This document shows positions 34,809-47,548 of a stretch of 64,000 bases of DNA, in pieces. Within the stretch, counting starts at the first letter, position 1; the number at the start of each line of letters is the position of its first letter. The notes beneath the pieces are model-generated. The model was not told where the DNA came from. It ran no database searches and saw only the letters and a list, made by a program, of their open reading frames with translations. The position numbers were made by a program, and so were the translations under genes. The DNA comes from Pinus tabuliformis (lineage: Eukaryota > Streptophyta > Pinopsida > Pinales > Pinaceae), in the NCBI GenBank assembly GCA_031772625.1, contig CM062804.1:274195174-274259173 (forward strand), given 5' to 3'.

Positions 34809-35146
34809 AAATTAATAAATTTGATTCAATTTAATTTGTTATATTGTAAATTTATTTTTTATTAATAAAAATTATAAATATTGTATTAAATTATTTTCCT
34901 AATACATATATACTTTAAAAATATAATAATTAATTATGATTAACATTCATAACTATAATATTTTAAAACTTTATATTTAAATTGAATCAATAGACATAAT
35001 TAGAAATAAAAATATTCCTAGAAGTGAAATATTTATAAAATATAAATAATATTTATAAATCAAGATTCATTCTATAAGTAATTGTGATTAACATTTATAG
35101 CCATAAATTTTTAAAAGTTTATCTTTAAATTCAGTTAATAAATAGA

Positions 35147-35193
<47 letters not shown>

Positions 35194-37365
35194 TAGATAG
35201 ATATATATATATATATCACAATAAAAAAATATAAAATATATGAAAGAAAAATGTGAAGTTTATGTGTATGTAATTATATGTGTTATTATTATTTTAGAAT
35301 AACTAACGTATACTAATCTCAATTCTAAATCTACCAAATACAAATTGGTTTTTGAGTGCAAAATGTTATTATGATTTTAATAAATGTAGCCCATATGCAT
35401 CTTAATTCTAAATCTTCCAAATGAAAATTGATTTTGCATGTAAAGTTTTATTATGATTTTAATGTCACATACCCCTTGACCCAATATCTACAACCACCTA
35501 CTATGCCCCCACTCACTAAATTTAACTTCGAATAAATTTATATTCAGTAGTTGTCACATGGATAAGTATCCATCATCTTAAAAATAATGATAGCACATGC
35601 AATTATACCCATAAGTTAAAGATGCGAAAACAATAAAGAGTAAGGAGTCACATATATAACATCCCATGCAATTGAATCAAATCAAATTAGCTGCAAAGAT
35701 TATAACTTGGAAAATCGAGCACCCCCACCCAACATAGGACTGACTTCCTCTAGTTTACACCCGAGCTGAGAGTTCTTGCCATAGATCAACTACCTCCTAT
35801 TGATCTCAAAATGGGTATTTATTACCCTCTTTCATGATATGGTTTCCTTTAGCGACGTCCCATGTTTGGCTGGATATTTTTTTCGAATTGCCTAGGCTTT
35901 CCCAATAAAAACTCAGCTTTCTCTCTCACGAGAATTTTCCCATAAAAGCTTTCCTTTGTCTCTTGCAAGGGTTTTATGTTTATCTTTCTCGCCTTTCTCT
36001 CCCATGAGGCTTTTCCTATAAGAACTTGTCTTTCTCTCCTGCAAGTCTTTTATGTTAATCTTAACATATTTCTCTAGCTAAGAAACTTAATGGATATTTA
36101 TCTCCCATTCGATTAATCTTGTCTACAATTTGATCTAGAAGTCTAATCATGAAAGAATTATCATTCCCATTCACCAATGAGATTTTATTTGGCAAGAATC
36201 TCATCTCTTGGTGTCTTGTCTTTCCAAGCGATTAATTTATCTTTACTTATTTAATAATAAAGTATTCAATTTCATTGTTAAACCCGAGACCTAGGTTTTC
36301 TGCTACAACTCAATCTTAGCTTAGGTCCAATATGATAGAAAAATAGTGTTACATACATCTGAGGGGTGATACATACTCCCCCCCATTATATTTACAATGT
36401 CCTCGGTGTATTACTACACCTTACAATTTATTTCCTCATTCACAAGTAGTTGTTTTTGAATTTACAAGTTCCCACGACCTTCCCACCTAAATTAGAGCTT
36501 TCGATATATAGGTTACAAAGGAGTTGTACTAGTAAACCTCTTCCATTTCTACATGTCATATTTGTTTCAATCAATTTTGTGAGAGAATTCAGATGCAAAA
36601 TCTCAATTTTGTTTACCATAGTTAATATCATAACTTGATATAACAGTAGTACTATATGAATAACTATGGATTATGTTTCACTCCATGTAACTATGATTCC
36701 TCATTTTCAATTTCATTGTCTTTAAATAATAGGAGGAAATGCATGTTCTTTCAATGAATTTGAGTTCTTTCCGAACACTTTGTTTCTGCAATCTCCCTGC
36801 ATTAGTCACAACAATTCAAACTAGCACATTTCACCAATCCGCATGTATAAAAATATCACATAAGATTAACTCAAAACATAAACATCATAAATCATTATAA
36901 ACCTAATCATAGATCACATGTAGTCATCATAGACCAGAATTATAATTCACATGCATACTAAAACTGAAATAAAATATAGATACTTATCCTTTAACCAATC
37001 CTTAATTACACCTTTGTCTTACCTCTATACGCACTCTGGATTGGTTTCCACACCAGTAAAGCACACACATAGTGTGCATCTCACACATACAACTTCACAT
37101 GTAATATAACATCAAGCAATACATGTGCCCATACTAGTACCATATGTACCATTTGTACGCAGTATCACTTGTACAACATGTACACAATACCAAAAATTCC
37201 AACCATGCTAGTATTATGCCAAAAATTTCTTCGATTACTCATATTACCTTTAGGCAACTCCAATCACACCATACTCAGTTTGTCGATTGGAGAATAAGGA
37301 ATTGATGGACATGTTCAACTTATGCAACCAGAACCTAACTGATTTTTTTTTGTCAAGTATTCAAG
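34809..37365. repeat. Flank F2, second copy of F1
   Basis: Repeats 18579-21183 with scattered substitutions and indels, including a longer TA tract at 35150-35215. Non-coding. After 37365 the two loci diverge. Confidence 0.85.
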
Positions 37366-39927
37366 TGCTTTTATTTAGCTAATCCTTTTCATGTATCTTC
37401 TCATTGTAGGAAAATTTCAGCAAATGATAACATAAAGATAACTTTTCATAATACAATTTTACAATTCCAATAACTTTGAGTTTTGGGATTGAATATGTAT
37501 CTAGACTAGGTCTTAATAACAATAGAATATGACCTTTGCCCAATCATAAAACAATTTTTTGATAGCTAACATAGTATGCCCTTAAGTATTATATTTTAAC
37601 TTTAATAACAAATTTTAGCCTTGTCTTTAGCTAAGAAAATAATTGTTTGGTACTCAAAAGAGGAAATTATCATATAATTTCCTCTTTGCTCTATTTACAC
37701 TTCTTCCAACACCTTGTTGGACATGAATAATTCAATGTATGTCCAAAACCAATTGAAGAATCAATATGCAAGTACATACACCTCCCATACATGAGTTATA
37801 AATGAAGGTTACAATGTTCTCAATTTCACACCCACTAATATTTTAGGCTCTATGTGTAGCGTGGTGTGAACCTAGGTCAATAGCATGTTGATATCCCACT
37901 GTAACACTATATCATGACCTCGTAGAATATAATTCATTAATAGTTAAAATCCTTAAAACAAATTGTTTATGAAATAATTCTTATGTTGTCATATTCAAAT
38001 CTAGACAACACTATCAATGCAATCTGACAGATAAACTTCTCCCATATCTCTTGATAGGAAATAATGGTACAAAACATGCATTTACGATTTTACAATTGTC
38101 AATTTATTTGAATAGATTGCTAGATTTCATTTTATCGAAACCAATTATCTTTGTGCACAACAGTCTGGATTACCATTACCACTTTGCCATCAATATGTTT
38201 GAATCATCCTATTGATTTAACAATGAGATGTTGCATGGTTTGTTATCCTCTCTCTTTATCACCTAGAACTAGAACATTTTATATGTCACCTTACTTGATG
38301 TATGTACACAAAAATATAGATTACCATTACCACTTTGCCATCAATATGGTTGAAGCATCCTACTGATTTAACAATGAGATGTTGCTTGGTTTGTTATCCT
38401 CTATATTTATCACCTAGAACATTTTATATGTCACCTTACTTGATGAATGTATTATTTTATTACTTGCATAATATCCTTAGATCACTATATAATACATTAA
38501 AGCGAAACCTTTAGGTTTACAAAATTTTGTTAATTAATTCGGACCAGTCATGCTTTGAATCTAGTGTATACTTCTTGTTAGTCATTAGGTTGCTTTGAAT
38601 TGCTCTATTTCTACTTCAAGTGCATCCAACACCACCATATCTAATATGTTTTTCATTTCATAAAGCATGTATACTTTGTTTATATATAGTAGAAACACAT
38701 AGTTCATTTTTATCTTATCACTTCCCACAAGAAGTACATTTGTAAGATCTACAATCATTCTACTGGAAGCATCTTCTTCTTGCTGCAGATTTGAAAGGTT
38801 CCTATTTGTGAGATATTAACAGAACCCCATCTTTATCTGGATGGATATGCACATCAAGGTTGTGAAGTTTGAGGTTGCATACTTGAGTTGCAAAAATTTA
38901 CACATTGAAATTTGAGTGAACTTGGGAATGTGCTCTTGAGATTGTATTTAATATTGTCTTACTTCTATTAATCAAGAACCACTAGGAGCCTCTTTTACAT
39001 TCCTATTATGTATTTACACCAGATGTACTTTTGGGTGCCAGTCCCATTGACCTACTTATGAAGGTCATAAAATTATTAATGTATAATGTCTTCTTCAACA
39101 TGTATACAATGAGTTGTATTACATGTGTGCATACACTTCACAACTATGACCCTAGTTCAGTCTAGATGCCTCTTACATATCTTAGTTATAATTATTGAGA
39201 TATTTCTTTACTCAAAAGAAACCTATAGCTTCCAAACTATGCATGTCCAATTAAATATGCATTCTTCTATTGAATATCTGAATAACCACCTGATAAGGTT
39301 TAGTTCCTTTTAGTAGTTTATATTTGAAGCGCCTTCTCCATAAGTGTGAGTTAACGGTTCAACTAGTGGCGAAAAACACATCGAAAATGAAATGCATCAT
39401 TACATGTAGATGCACCAATTAACACAAAATATTAAATTGAAAGACAATTTAAAAAAATCCATAGTCTCATACCACATACAAGGACTTGTCTTTCATGAGA
39501 TTAACGATATTTCATGGGATCTTCAGGAATACAGTAAATTAAACAAAACCTTATGAATTTGTTCTAGGATGGAACCTAATTAATTAACCATCAATTTATG
39601 CTAATATTGATATAATGTTATGAACTTCTTTCCTAAGATTTATATAGATTCCATCTATATACTTTATTTTTTTATTTTTTTCTCATGTTGGCCATTATCT
39701 ATGGAAATATCACATGTCATTGTATCTATTTTTGTTTGCGAGTTACCTCTTACAAGTTCAACATTTATTTCCTTCATATTTCATGCTTTCTTAAGATCTC
39801 TAGGAGTATAAAATCTATTCCATTAGGTTATATCCTTGACTGGACTATCTTTACAAACATTAGTTTGTATTTTATTAAGCTATGTCCTTTCATAGTAATC
39901 ATACAACTCATAATTTCATTTTTAATA
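37366..39927. other. Non-coding spacer with a 151-bp tandem duplication
   Basis: No gene is supported. A direct duplication starts at 38168 and 38319 (GATTACCATTACCACTTTGC). The second unit is slightly shorter, with about 12 bp missing. Short open frames inside it have no recognisable product. Confidence 0.65.
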
Positions 39928-40235
39928 TGTTGGGTTGTTTTATATTCTTTCCTCGACTAGATATGGCCAGACCTACCTATGGTTTTGTGCATGGTTTTTG
40001 CACATGGTTTTGGGTGCAACGACTTTCGGTCGATGGTATTGGATGCTTCGGCATGTATATATATGTATTGTGACATTGAAAGGAACATAATGAAAAATCA
40101 TTTTGGTAGTCCCAGTTTTGGGATCTAGGGGAAAATATCTGTGTATATTGGTTTTACGTGTTATGCTCTTGCTATTGTTTATTTTTTGTGTTTTAGAATT
40201 CATATGCAAGTAATTTCTGTATAGGGTTAAAACCT
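39928..40235 (+). repeat. Copia 5' LTR, internally deleted
   Basis: Starts TGTTGGGTTG and ends near GGTTAAAAC. Compared with the 3' LTR it lacks about 150 bp after CGACTAG. A PBS-like TTTGGTATCATAG follows at 40239-40251. Confidence 0.82.
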
Positions 40236-40360
40236 AAATTTGGTATCATAGTTGTTTTGGCATCAAGGGGATGCATTTGTTACTGAGAGGTTTCTCTAGG
40301 GTCTGTGGTACACCCTATTCAGTGGGATACCAGTCGGATAGATTTTGGTGGTAAAAGAAT

Positions 40361-40940
40361 ATGGCGAGCATTGGAAAGATAGAGATCGAGAAATTTAATG
40401 GTCAGAGTTTTGAGCTATGGAAACTCAAGATGCAAGATCTATTGGTAGATAAAGATCAGTGGATTGTGGTAGATTCGAGTACTAAACCAACGAGAGTGTC
40501 CGATGAAGAATGGAAGAAGTTGGATCGAAAGACAAAGAGAACAATACGATTGTGTGTCTCAGATTCAGTATTGCTGAATGTGTCAGGGGAAGCTCGAACG
40601 AAGGATTTATGGGACAAGTTAGGGACTTTGTACAATTCTAAGTCTCTAGTGAATAAAATGTTCATACGGAAAAAGGTGTATAACCTAAGGGTGAAAGATG
40701 GAGACTCAGTGATACAGCATCTGAACGCATTTCATACCATGGTAAGTCCGTTATTATCTGTTGATATTAAAATTTTAGATGAAGATAAGTGCACCCATTT
40801 GTTGTGTTCTCTACCATATTCATGGGATAGTCTAGTTATTACAATAGGTAGCAATGCAACTGCCTTGCAGTTTGATTAAATAGTCTCATCCTTATTGACA
40901 GAGGAGATGAGACGGAAAAATATGGCGAGCTAGAATGCTG
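40361..40940 (+). pseudogene. Copia gag
   Basis: The open frame of 172 codons from ATG 40361 has the copia gag pattern: IEKFNGQSFELWKLKMQDLL, then GEARTKDLWDKLGTLY, then HLNAFHTMVSPLLSV and LLCSLPYSWDSL. A stop at 40877 precedes a few further residues (TEEMRRK, then an arginine/asparagine-rich stretch) where the zinc knuckle would begin. Nothing of protease or integrase remains. Confidence 0.88.
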
Positions 40941-41020
40941 ATGTCTTGTACGTACGAGGAAGGTCTCAAAACAGAAACAAAAATAACTCATCAAGTGGGA
41001 GATATAATCGAGAGGATGGA

Positions 41021-42000
41021 AAACTATGGAAAGAGGCCATGGTTGATGAAATAACATCTTTGCATAAAATGAGGCTTGGGATCTGGTGGAGTTGCCAGTT
41101 GGAAGGAAACCCATTGGCATGAAATGGGTGTTCAAGAAGAAGACAAACGTAGAAGGAAAGGTAGAGAAATAAAAAGATCGGTTGGTAGCAAAAAGTTATT
41201 CCCATGTGTTGGGAATTTATTTTGGTGATACTTTTTCTCCTGTTTCCAAGGTAGCTTCTATTAGATTATTTTTATCTATTGATGTCGCTTTTGATTTTGA
41301 GGTAGAATAGATGGATGTGAAGACAACATTTCTTCATGGGGATCTGGAAGAGGAGATCTACATGAAGCAATCTTAAGGTTCTTTGGTGAAGGGTAAGAAA
41401 GAACTAGTATGCAAGTTAAAAATGTATGTGTATGGGTCAAAACAGTCACCAAAGATGTGGTATTAGAAAATTGATATATTTATACGGGGACTTGGCTTCA
41501 CCAAAAGAAAAGAATATCACTGTGTGTATTTAAATTAATTGGTGACCGCATTATTTATCTAGTCTTGTATGTGGATTATATGTTGCTAGTTGGAAATGAC
41601 AAAGAAATTATCCAGGATTTGAAGACCCAATTGTCCTCCAAATTCGATATGAAAGATCTTGGTGCTGTAAACGATATTTTGCGCATGGAAATTAAAAGAC
41701 ATTGGTAAAGAGGAAGCTTTGGTTAAACCAGAGGAAGTATGTCGAGACAATATTACAGAGGTTTAATATGTAGGATAGTAAACTGGTGAAGGTTTCTATT
41801 CGTGTGGCTATGAAGTTATCTACTGAATAGTGTCCCAAGACACAAGAAGAGGAAGAAGACATGTCCAGTGTTCCATATGCAATTGCAGTCAGTAGCCTGA
41901 TGTATGCGATGGTCTGTACTAGACTAGACATTCCACATGTAGTGGGAGTGTTTAGAAGGTTTATGTCAAAACCATGGAAGGAGCACTAGACAGCAGTGAA
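41021..42000 (+). pseudogene. Copia reverse transcriptase
   Basis: Starts in the RT N-terminus (KLWKEAMVDEITSL), shifts frame, then WDLVELPVGRKPIGMKWVFK, FSPVSKVASIRLFL, MDVKTTFLHGDLEEEIYM and VYGSKQSPKMWY. The catalytic box reads LYVDYMLLVG, so the second aspartate of YVDD is lost. Several stops (near 41171, 41309, 41376 and 41463) confirm decay. Confidence 0.85.
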
Positions 42001-42560
42001 GCGGGTTTTCATGTTTTTGCATGGTACCTATGATTATGGTTTGTGCTACAAAGAAAGAGTAGGATTGGATAGAGTGTTGGATATTCATGGCTTTGTTGAT
42101 GCAGATTGGGCTGGAGCTATGGATTAGAGAAGATCTACAAGTGGGTATGTGTTTAACCTATTTGGAGGTGCAATCAGTTGGATGAGTAAGAAATAATCTG
42201 TAGTGGCACTATCAACGACAAAGGTAGAATACATGGCAGCCACTTACGCAAACAAGGAAGTAGTTTCGTTACAGAGATTGTGTTGAAGTATGTGGTTAGT
42301 ACAGGGAGATATAAGGATAGAATGTGACAGACAAAGTGAAATCTTCTTAGCAAAAAACCCTGCTTATTATTCAAAGACAAAGCACATTGATGTTCAGTAT
42401 CACTTCATGAGGGATATGATAGAAGACACAAAGGTTTTGCTGGTAAAGGTAGACACTTTGAAGAATGCTGCAGATACATTAACAAAATTTGTGAGTTCTG
42501 AGACGTTCTCTTCATGTAGAGAAAAGATGGGCATTGCAAGGCTTGATAAACGACTAAGCT
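42001..42560 (+). pseudogene. Copia RNase H
   Basis: Residues such as DADWAGAMD, STSGYVFNLFGGAISWMSKK, SVVALSTTKVEYMAAT and, in the open stretch from 42290, SKTKHIDVQYHFMRDMIEDT are standard for copia RNase H. The end KFVSSETFSSCREKMGI is the usual copia C-terminus. Confidence 0.87.
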
Positions 42561-42602
42561 CTCTTGTGGCCCCCTATGGAAAGAAAACAACAAGTGGGAG
42601 AA

Positions 42603-43057
42603 TGTTGGGTTGTGTTATATTATTTCCATGACTAGCTTCCCTAGTTAGCAAGAGGGTTAGACAGGGGGCGGAGACCCCTCCTCATTGCGTCGGCTGCACA
42701 GCAGGGAGGTCACAGGGGTTGGTTAGCCCCCCTCTATGGGGTCTGGGTCAGTGCCTTGTGGAAATTGTTTTTGGATCCTATATTAGGTGGACGGATGTAC
42801 CTATGGTTTTGTGCATGTTTTCGCACATGGTTTTGGGAGCGATGGTTTTTGGTCCATGGTATTGGATGCTTTGGCATGTATATATATGTATTGTAACATT
42901 GAAAGGAACATAATGAAGAATCAATCTGGTAGTCCCGATTTTGGGATCCAAGGGAAAATCTCTGTGTATATTGGTTTTATGTGTTACTCTCTTGCTATTG
43001 TTTATTTTCTGTGTTTTAGAATTCGTATGCAAGTAATTTCTGTACGAGGTTAAAACT
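42603..43057 (+). repeat. Copia 3' LTR
   Basis: Starts TGTTGGGTTG directly after the polypurine tract and ends near GGTTAAAAC. It is about 455 bp and holds the segment lost from the 5' LTR. Confidence 0.85.
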
Positions 43058-45036
43058 TTTGTATTGAGTAAAATAATATGATGACCATATCACCAAAATC
43101 CCTCAAAATTTTAATACAATAACAATGTTTTAAAAATCACTTATTCACCACCATTATTTCTTAATAAATTTGATTTCATAATATATCAATTACCCTTCCG
43201 AAAGTTGGTTATACGCTTTACTACTCTTATGTCGAGGCATTTAGTATTTGACCCTTTTCAATGATATATATTCTTCTTACATATGTACTACATGTTGAAT
43301 GTCCCACTTAATTTCATGTAATTCCTAACACTGAATAAGTAGCCCAATAAAACCATAAATTTATGGTTGACCATTTCCACTTATTGAAATAATCAATGTC
43401 TTGATTCTTGTTTTTCTTTTCATTACTCACTACAAGGTTCTAGTTTATATAATACATGGAAAAAATATTTGTTCCCATATAATCTTTCACAGTTCTTTTC
43501 TCCCCAAAATGCTAGTATAGCTATTCACAATACTTAGACTTGAGAAATTCGATATAAGAGCAAGGATTAAATCAAGCTAGACTATACCTAATGTAAACTA
43601 TATTAAATCAATTTTTAAATCATGATAATGGGTGAGAATTTTAAGTCATCCATACATGTAATCATAGAAATGCAACTCATTGTAACCACACTACTAAGCC
43701 ATATATGGGAGCCATGCGTAAGCACATGCATGTAATCACATCATGAGTTTGGGACAATATCCACTCATCGTAGGAAATGAGAAGGTTAAACATATATCCT
43801 TCAAAGCATAATATAAATTAGAAACTACCAGGAGAAAGCTTTCATATTATTAAAAAATAGCTCACATGAAATTATACACACTCTTCTGTGTAGATTGTTT
43901 ATACACAAAGTGCCCACATGTCATTTAATCTTGTTTTTACGTAATCAATGCTTAATGTAATCAGGCAAAATAATCTGGAAACATTATCGTTGCCATGAAG
44001 GAAATTGCAAATAAGTATTATAGCAACCCAGGACATATATGTCAACCAGGTTCTACATGTTTTGGCGTGTTTCACACATTAATGTGTACAAAATAAAATA
44101 TGTGCAGCGCAATCTGCATCAATAAATACAATATCTAAAATTACCAATTGGTATTTTCCATTAATGGTGCCATATATATATAGTTATCACTATTTGACTT
44201 GTCCACATAAGAGTATTTATAATAAAAAATGCACTAAATAACCATGAACCTGGTCATGAATAACCTTTGGGAGAGTCTTAGCATTAAAAAAGTACCAAGG
44301 ATGTCAGAGTTGAACTAATTCACTCTTATGACATTCTAACTTGCTGGCGCAACAACTTACAGTAAAATTGAAATTGGTAATATTCTTACCTTTGCAAACA
44401 AAAAAAATTGAAGTTCAACTCTCTCGGCAATAAAAAGTATGTGACACATATCCTAGGAACCCACCAGGTGCAAGCGTTGGGTCCCTTCAGGGAGGAAGGT
44501 TTGAAAACGCTGGGATTCAAAATGGCAGGCACATATATAGGTAAGAATTTCCTCCTAACAACTCGATTATAGAGCTCTATTAAAAATAAAAATAAAAATA
44601 AATCCAACTATCATTTACGGCCAATTATTACAAAAATATTGTACGTTAAAAGAAAAATGGTGCATAATGACAATCCTTATCTTATAAGGTAATCATGCAA
44701 TTGGTTGCTTCATTGAACTATAAAATAGATATAAAACATCGTAACAATCTACATTGATTTCTTACTTTTAAATTGGATATTATAAGTATTGTTATTAAAT
44801 TATAATTAAACGTAAGTTACGTCTCCAACCAACAAAAATTCAATATTTTAAAATTATGTGGTGTTTCAAGTTTTAAGGTCCGCTATTTCGTGTACTGCGC
44901 CGTCTATGGCGTTTATGTCACGTGCTTTCCTAATACAACGACACTAATACAATATTTAATTCCTTTCATCTGCGCCCCTACCTCTATTAATACTCTCACC
45001 TCCGCTCGTTGTCTTCACCATCTCATCTTTCATTTC
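43058..45036. other. Non-coding spacer upstream of P copy C
   Basis: About 2 kb with no supported gene. Similarity to the upstream side of P copy B begins only at about 45037 (ATTTCTTTGTTTTTC), so at most 50 bp of 5' leader is shared. No TATA box can be assigned with confidence. Confidence 0.5.
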
Positions 45037-45084
45037 TTTGTTTTTCTTCTTTTAATTTTTGTGTTTATTTTGGAGTAGATATCA

Positions 45085-45618
45085 ATGGCTTCTTCGAATC
45101 TGGTATTAGTGTTCGACATTTGCATTCTGGCGCTTTTTCTTCTGTCTCTTTTAAGAGGCATAGACATGATCCTGCTTCTGGAAAGCGGCAGGCAATAGAG
45201 GATGATCCTGCCTCTCAAAACACGGAGGCAATGGCAACGTCATCACTGGGTAAAATACCACCAAATCATTGGTGGTTTTTCTGTTCTTCTAACCAGTGCA
45301 ATTTGAAAAAAAAAGAAAAAAAGCGTCCCAACAAAATCCACGTTGTTGCTGATTAATCTAATTGTTTGTTACTAATTGTGATTAAAAAAATATTGTAATA
45401 GTTTGTTACAGTTAGTTGTAAAATTGTTTGATGCCTGTCCAGTATTACAATTTGTTATAAAATTGTTTGATGTGTGCCTGTGTTTAGGGTCGGATTATGT
45501 GCCACCAGGCTGTGAATGCTGTATCATTTGCGGCCCCGGTTATAAACGATATTGCTGCCATTACTGCTGCTATGACGCCGCCGGGAAAAGGGTGGTGGGG
45601 CAACCACTGAATAACTGA
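45085..45618 (+). pseudogene. P copy C: two-exon cysteine-rich peptide gene with frameshift
   Basis: Exon 1 is 45085-45249 and exon 2 45488-45618, joined by an intron with GTAAAA donor and TTTAG acceptor. Exon 1 has the same signal-peptide start as copy B but lacks one base near 45165, which shifts the frame right after the signal peptide and leads to a TAG at 45196. The propeptide (DPASGKRQAIEDDPAS) is still readable in the shifted frame. Exon 2 is intact, with the same eight-cysteine spacing as copy A and a matching tail ending LNN and TGA. Residues between the cysteines differ strongly from copy A. This is the only copy with both exons in order. Unless the missing base is a polymorphism or error, it is a pseudogene. 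Confidence 0.65.
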
Positions 45619-45760
45619 AACACTGGACGGTGCTACACCCGCCGGCATCGGATGTTAGGTCGTAGCCGCTAGATGGAATAATAATAATGTTTTGGTGCCT
45701 AGGATGCTGCTACATAACAGGGACGACGCTAGTTAAATGTTATTTGTCAGGTTGTAGCCA

Positions 45761-45785
45761 CTAGCAATTGTCCCAAAAGGTACAA
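45761..45785 (-). other. Candidate Helitron 3' terminus: hairpin plus CTAG
   Basis: Read on the minus strand: stem TTGTACC, loop TTTT, stem GGGACAA, spacer TTG, end CTAG, then host T. Six of seven stem positions pair. Confidence 0.6.
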
Positions 45786-45899
45786 AGAGAGGCCGATAGG
45801 ATTATTAATTTGGAATGGTAAAATTTAGTAGCAAATATTGCAGAGGAAAATCTAATGATATTACAGAATGAAATCCCATCCTATTACAAGTAAAACTGA

Positions 45900-46210
45900 G
45901 AAATTTCATATACCACAATACAAGTAAAACTGAAAGCAATCTTGTAGAGTGAAATCCCATCATATTATAAAATGAAATCTCATTATATAGGATTTATTAG
46001 GGTCATTACAGAGAAAATTAGCACAAGTGGAGCGCTGATTCAGAAGGTATGACATGGACTCTGTAGAGTGAATCCCCGAATCTTGTAGAGTGAATCTCAT
46101 CATATTACAGAATGAAATAGAAGTCTAAAGGATTTATCAGAGACATTACAAAGAACACTATCACAATGGAGAGCTGCTTCACAAGGCAGGACATGGATTC
46201 TGCTTATTCA
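45900..46210. repeat. Imperfect tandem repeats
   Basis: Phrases such as GTAGAGTGAATC, ATATTACAGAATGAAAT, GGATTTATCAGAGACATTACA and GCTGATTCAGAAGG recur about every 120-150 bp, two to three times. Non-coding. Confidence 0.6.
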
Positions 46211-46334
46211 CCACAGAAACTCTTGTTGTTGAAGATGAGAAGCAGCACAAAAGTAAGCCATTCCACAACTACTACAAACTTACAACAATATTAACATCCT
46301 GCAAATATTCTCATCTATGAGGAGCTTTGGGGGC

Positions 46335-46525
46335 CTATAGATTACAAGAGAATAGCAGAAATTCTTCACTAAACATGTTAGTAGCATACTGATCATCTTG
46401 GCGGTTGGAGACAGAACTGGTGTTGAAGCTCTCTTTCCTCACAAACCCTGCAGGGGCTTTCTTGTCATAATTCTGAGTACGAAATTTGACTGTCATTTTC
46501 TGCATATTTCTATTTATATACATTG
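46335..46525 (-). pseudogene. Candidate last exon of an unidentified gene
   Basis: The minus-strand frame after a possible acceptor (ATATGCAG) encodes KMTVKFRTQNYDKKAPAGF, then VRKESFNTSSV and a TAG at 46335. It is polar, lacks a recognised domain and reads like genuine coding sequence in composition. It lies downstream of two other exon-like segments on the same strand (47549-47706, 48337-48438). I cannot identify the protein, and chance open sequence is possible. Confidence 0.35.
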
Positions 46526-46994
46526 TTTGAACTCCTGTACAAAATTTCCCACAGAAGAGAAACAAAAGATATTACAATCATATTGTAAGAGAAACAAAAG
46601 ATATTACAATCATATTGTAAGAGAAATGATATGACTACTAACAAATGAAAACCAACATGAAATGATGATTGAAGCACTACAAAGCTAAATTCTAGTTTTT
46701 AAAATACATTCTGTATTAACTGCGTGTGGGCATCATACTGTCCTTGTACAGTGACTTAAGCTATTTGGCTAGCAAGAAATGAAAAGAATTCAAAACAAAG
46801 ATATTATTACTAATCAAGTTTGACACAAGAATAGATATGCATATTAAGGGACACAACCACCTTTAAAGGAAAAGAAACCAATAATACTAAGATCCCCAGA
46901 TATATATATATAACAATAGTGTGGAGTTATTTCAACGAGGCTTGTCAAGGTAATCCCAGCTATTGTGTATCATGAGGCATTACTTTAAGAGACA

Positions 46995-47325
46995 ATTACG
47001 AGATCAGTTTCAAAGAAGAGGTGTAGGAGATGGATCAAACAACAGAGCAGAACTTTATGCTTTTTGGTAGATTCTGAGAATAGCAATAGAGAAAAGTTTA
47101 AATTGTCTACAGGTGATAAGAGATTCCAAACACATTGCAAAGAGGTCAAATGGAAATTTCAATCAGGAAAATTTGCAGCTGGCCTATCATTGGACGGAAT
47201 CAGAGAAGCAAGGAAAACTTCCATGTCATTATCCTTTCAGCACATCTGCAAGGGATAAATATGAAGGCTGTTATATTGTCCAAGTAAGCACTGAGGATGC
47301 AGAACAAATGGATGGAGATGATTGA
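46995..47325 (+). pseudogene. RNase H-like fragment
   Basis: The plus-strand frame reads GDGSNNRAELYAFW, a TAG, then LRIAIEKSLNCLQVIRDSK and NLQLAYHW, followed by sequence ending in a stop at 47325. This matches the plant RVT_3/RNase H pattern N-N-x-A-E-x(2)-A ... D-S-x, with the catalytic glutamate and aspartate positions present. Such domains occur in LINE and other retroelement polyproteins. It is short and interrupted, so it is a remnant. It runs opposite to the FAD6 pseudogene. Confidence 0.55.
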
Positions 47326-47548
47326 ATACACCATCTGGACCTTCTCATTCAATCTATTTCTAATCAAGCTATTATAGTAATGACCTTTTGGATGGCTGTT
47401 TTGGAAGCAGTGTGTTGTAAAATTTCCATGTTTAAGAAACTGATCGTAAGTAGTTTTCTCTGGTGTCTTGAAAAACCTGGAGGATTGCATTAGGTGAAGG
47501 CTTTTGAAATTTCTTAAGAGTTCATGTATGGCACAACACACACACATA

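Larger units (their letters stand above)
39928..43057 (+). mobile_element. Ty1/copia element with large internal deletion
   Basis: Two LTRs (39928 to about 40235 and 42603 to about 43057) flank gag fused almost directly to RT and RNase H. The protease, integrase and start of RT are missing at about 41020. RT precedes RNase H at the 3' end, as in copia. A polypurine tract AAGTGGGAGAA precedes the 3' LTR. I found no convincing target duplication. Confidence 0.88.

Noticed and set aside
39923..43062. 5-bp target duplication of the copia element
   Set aside because: TAATA on the left and TTTTG on the right do not match; one end has probably decayed or the limit is misplaced.
45757..45770. CACTA-type transposon end (CACTAGCAATTG)
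   Set aside because: No matching inverted TAGTG end or 3-bp duplication at the right border; the Helitron-like reading explains both borders.
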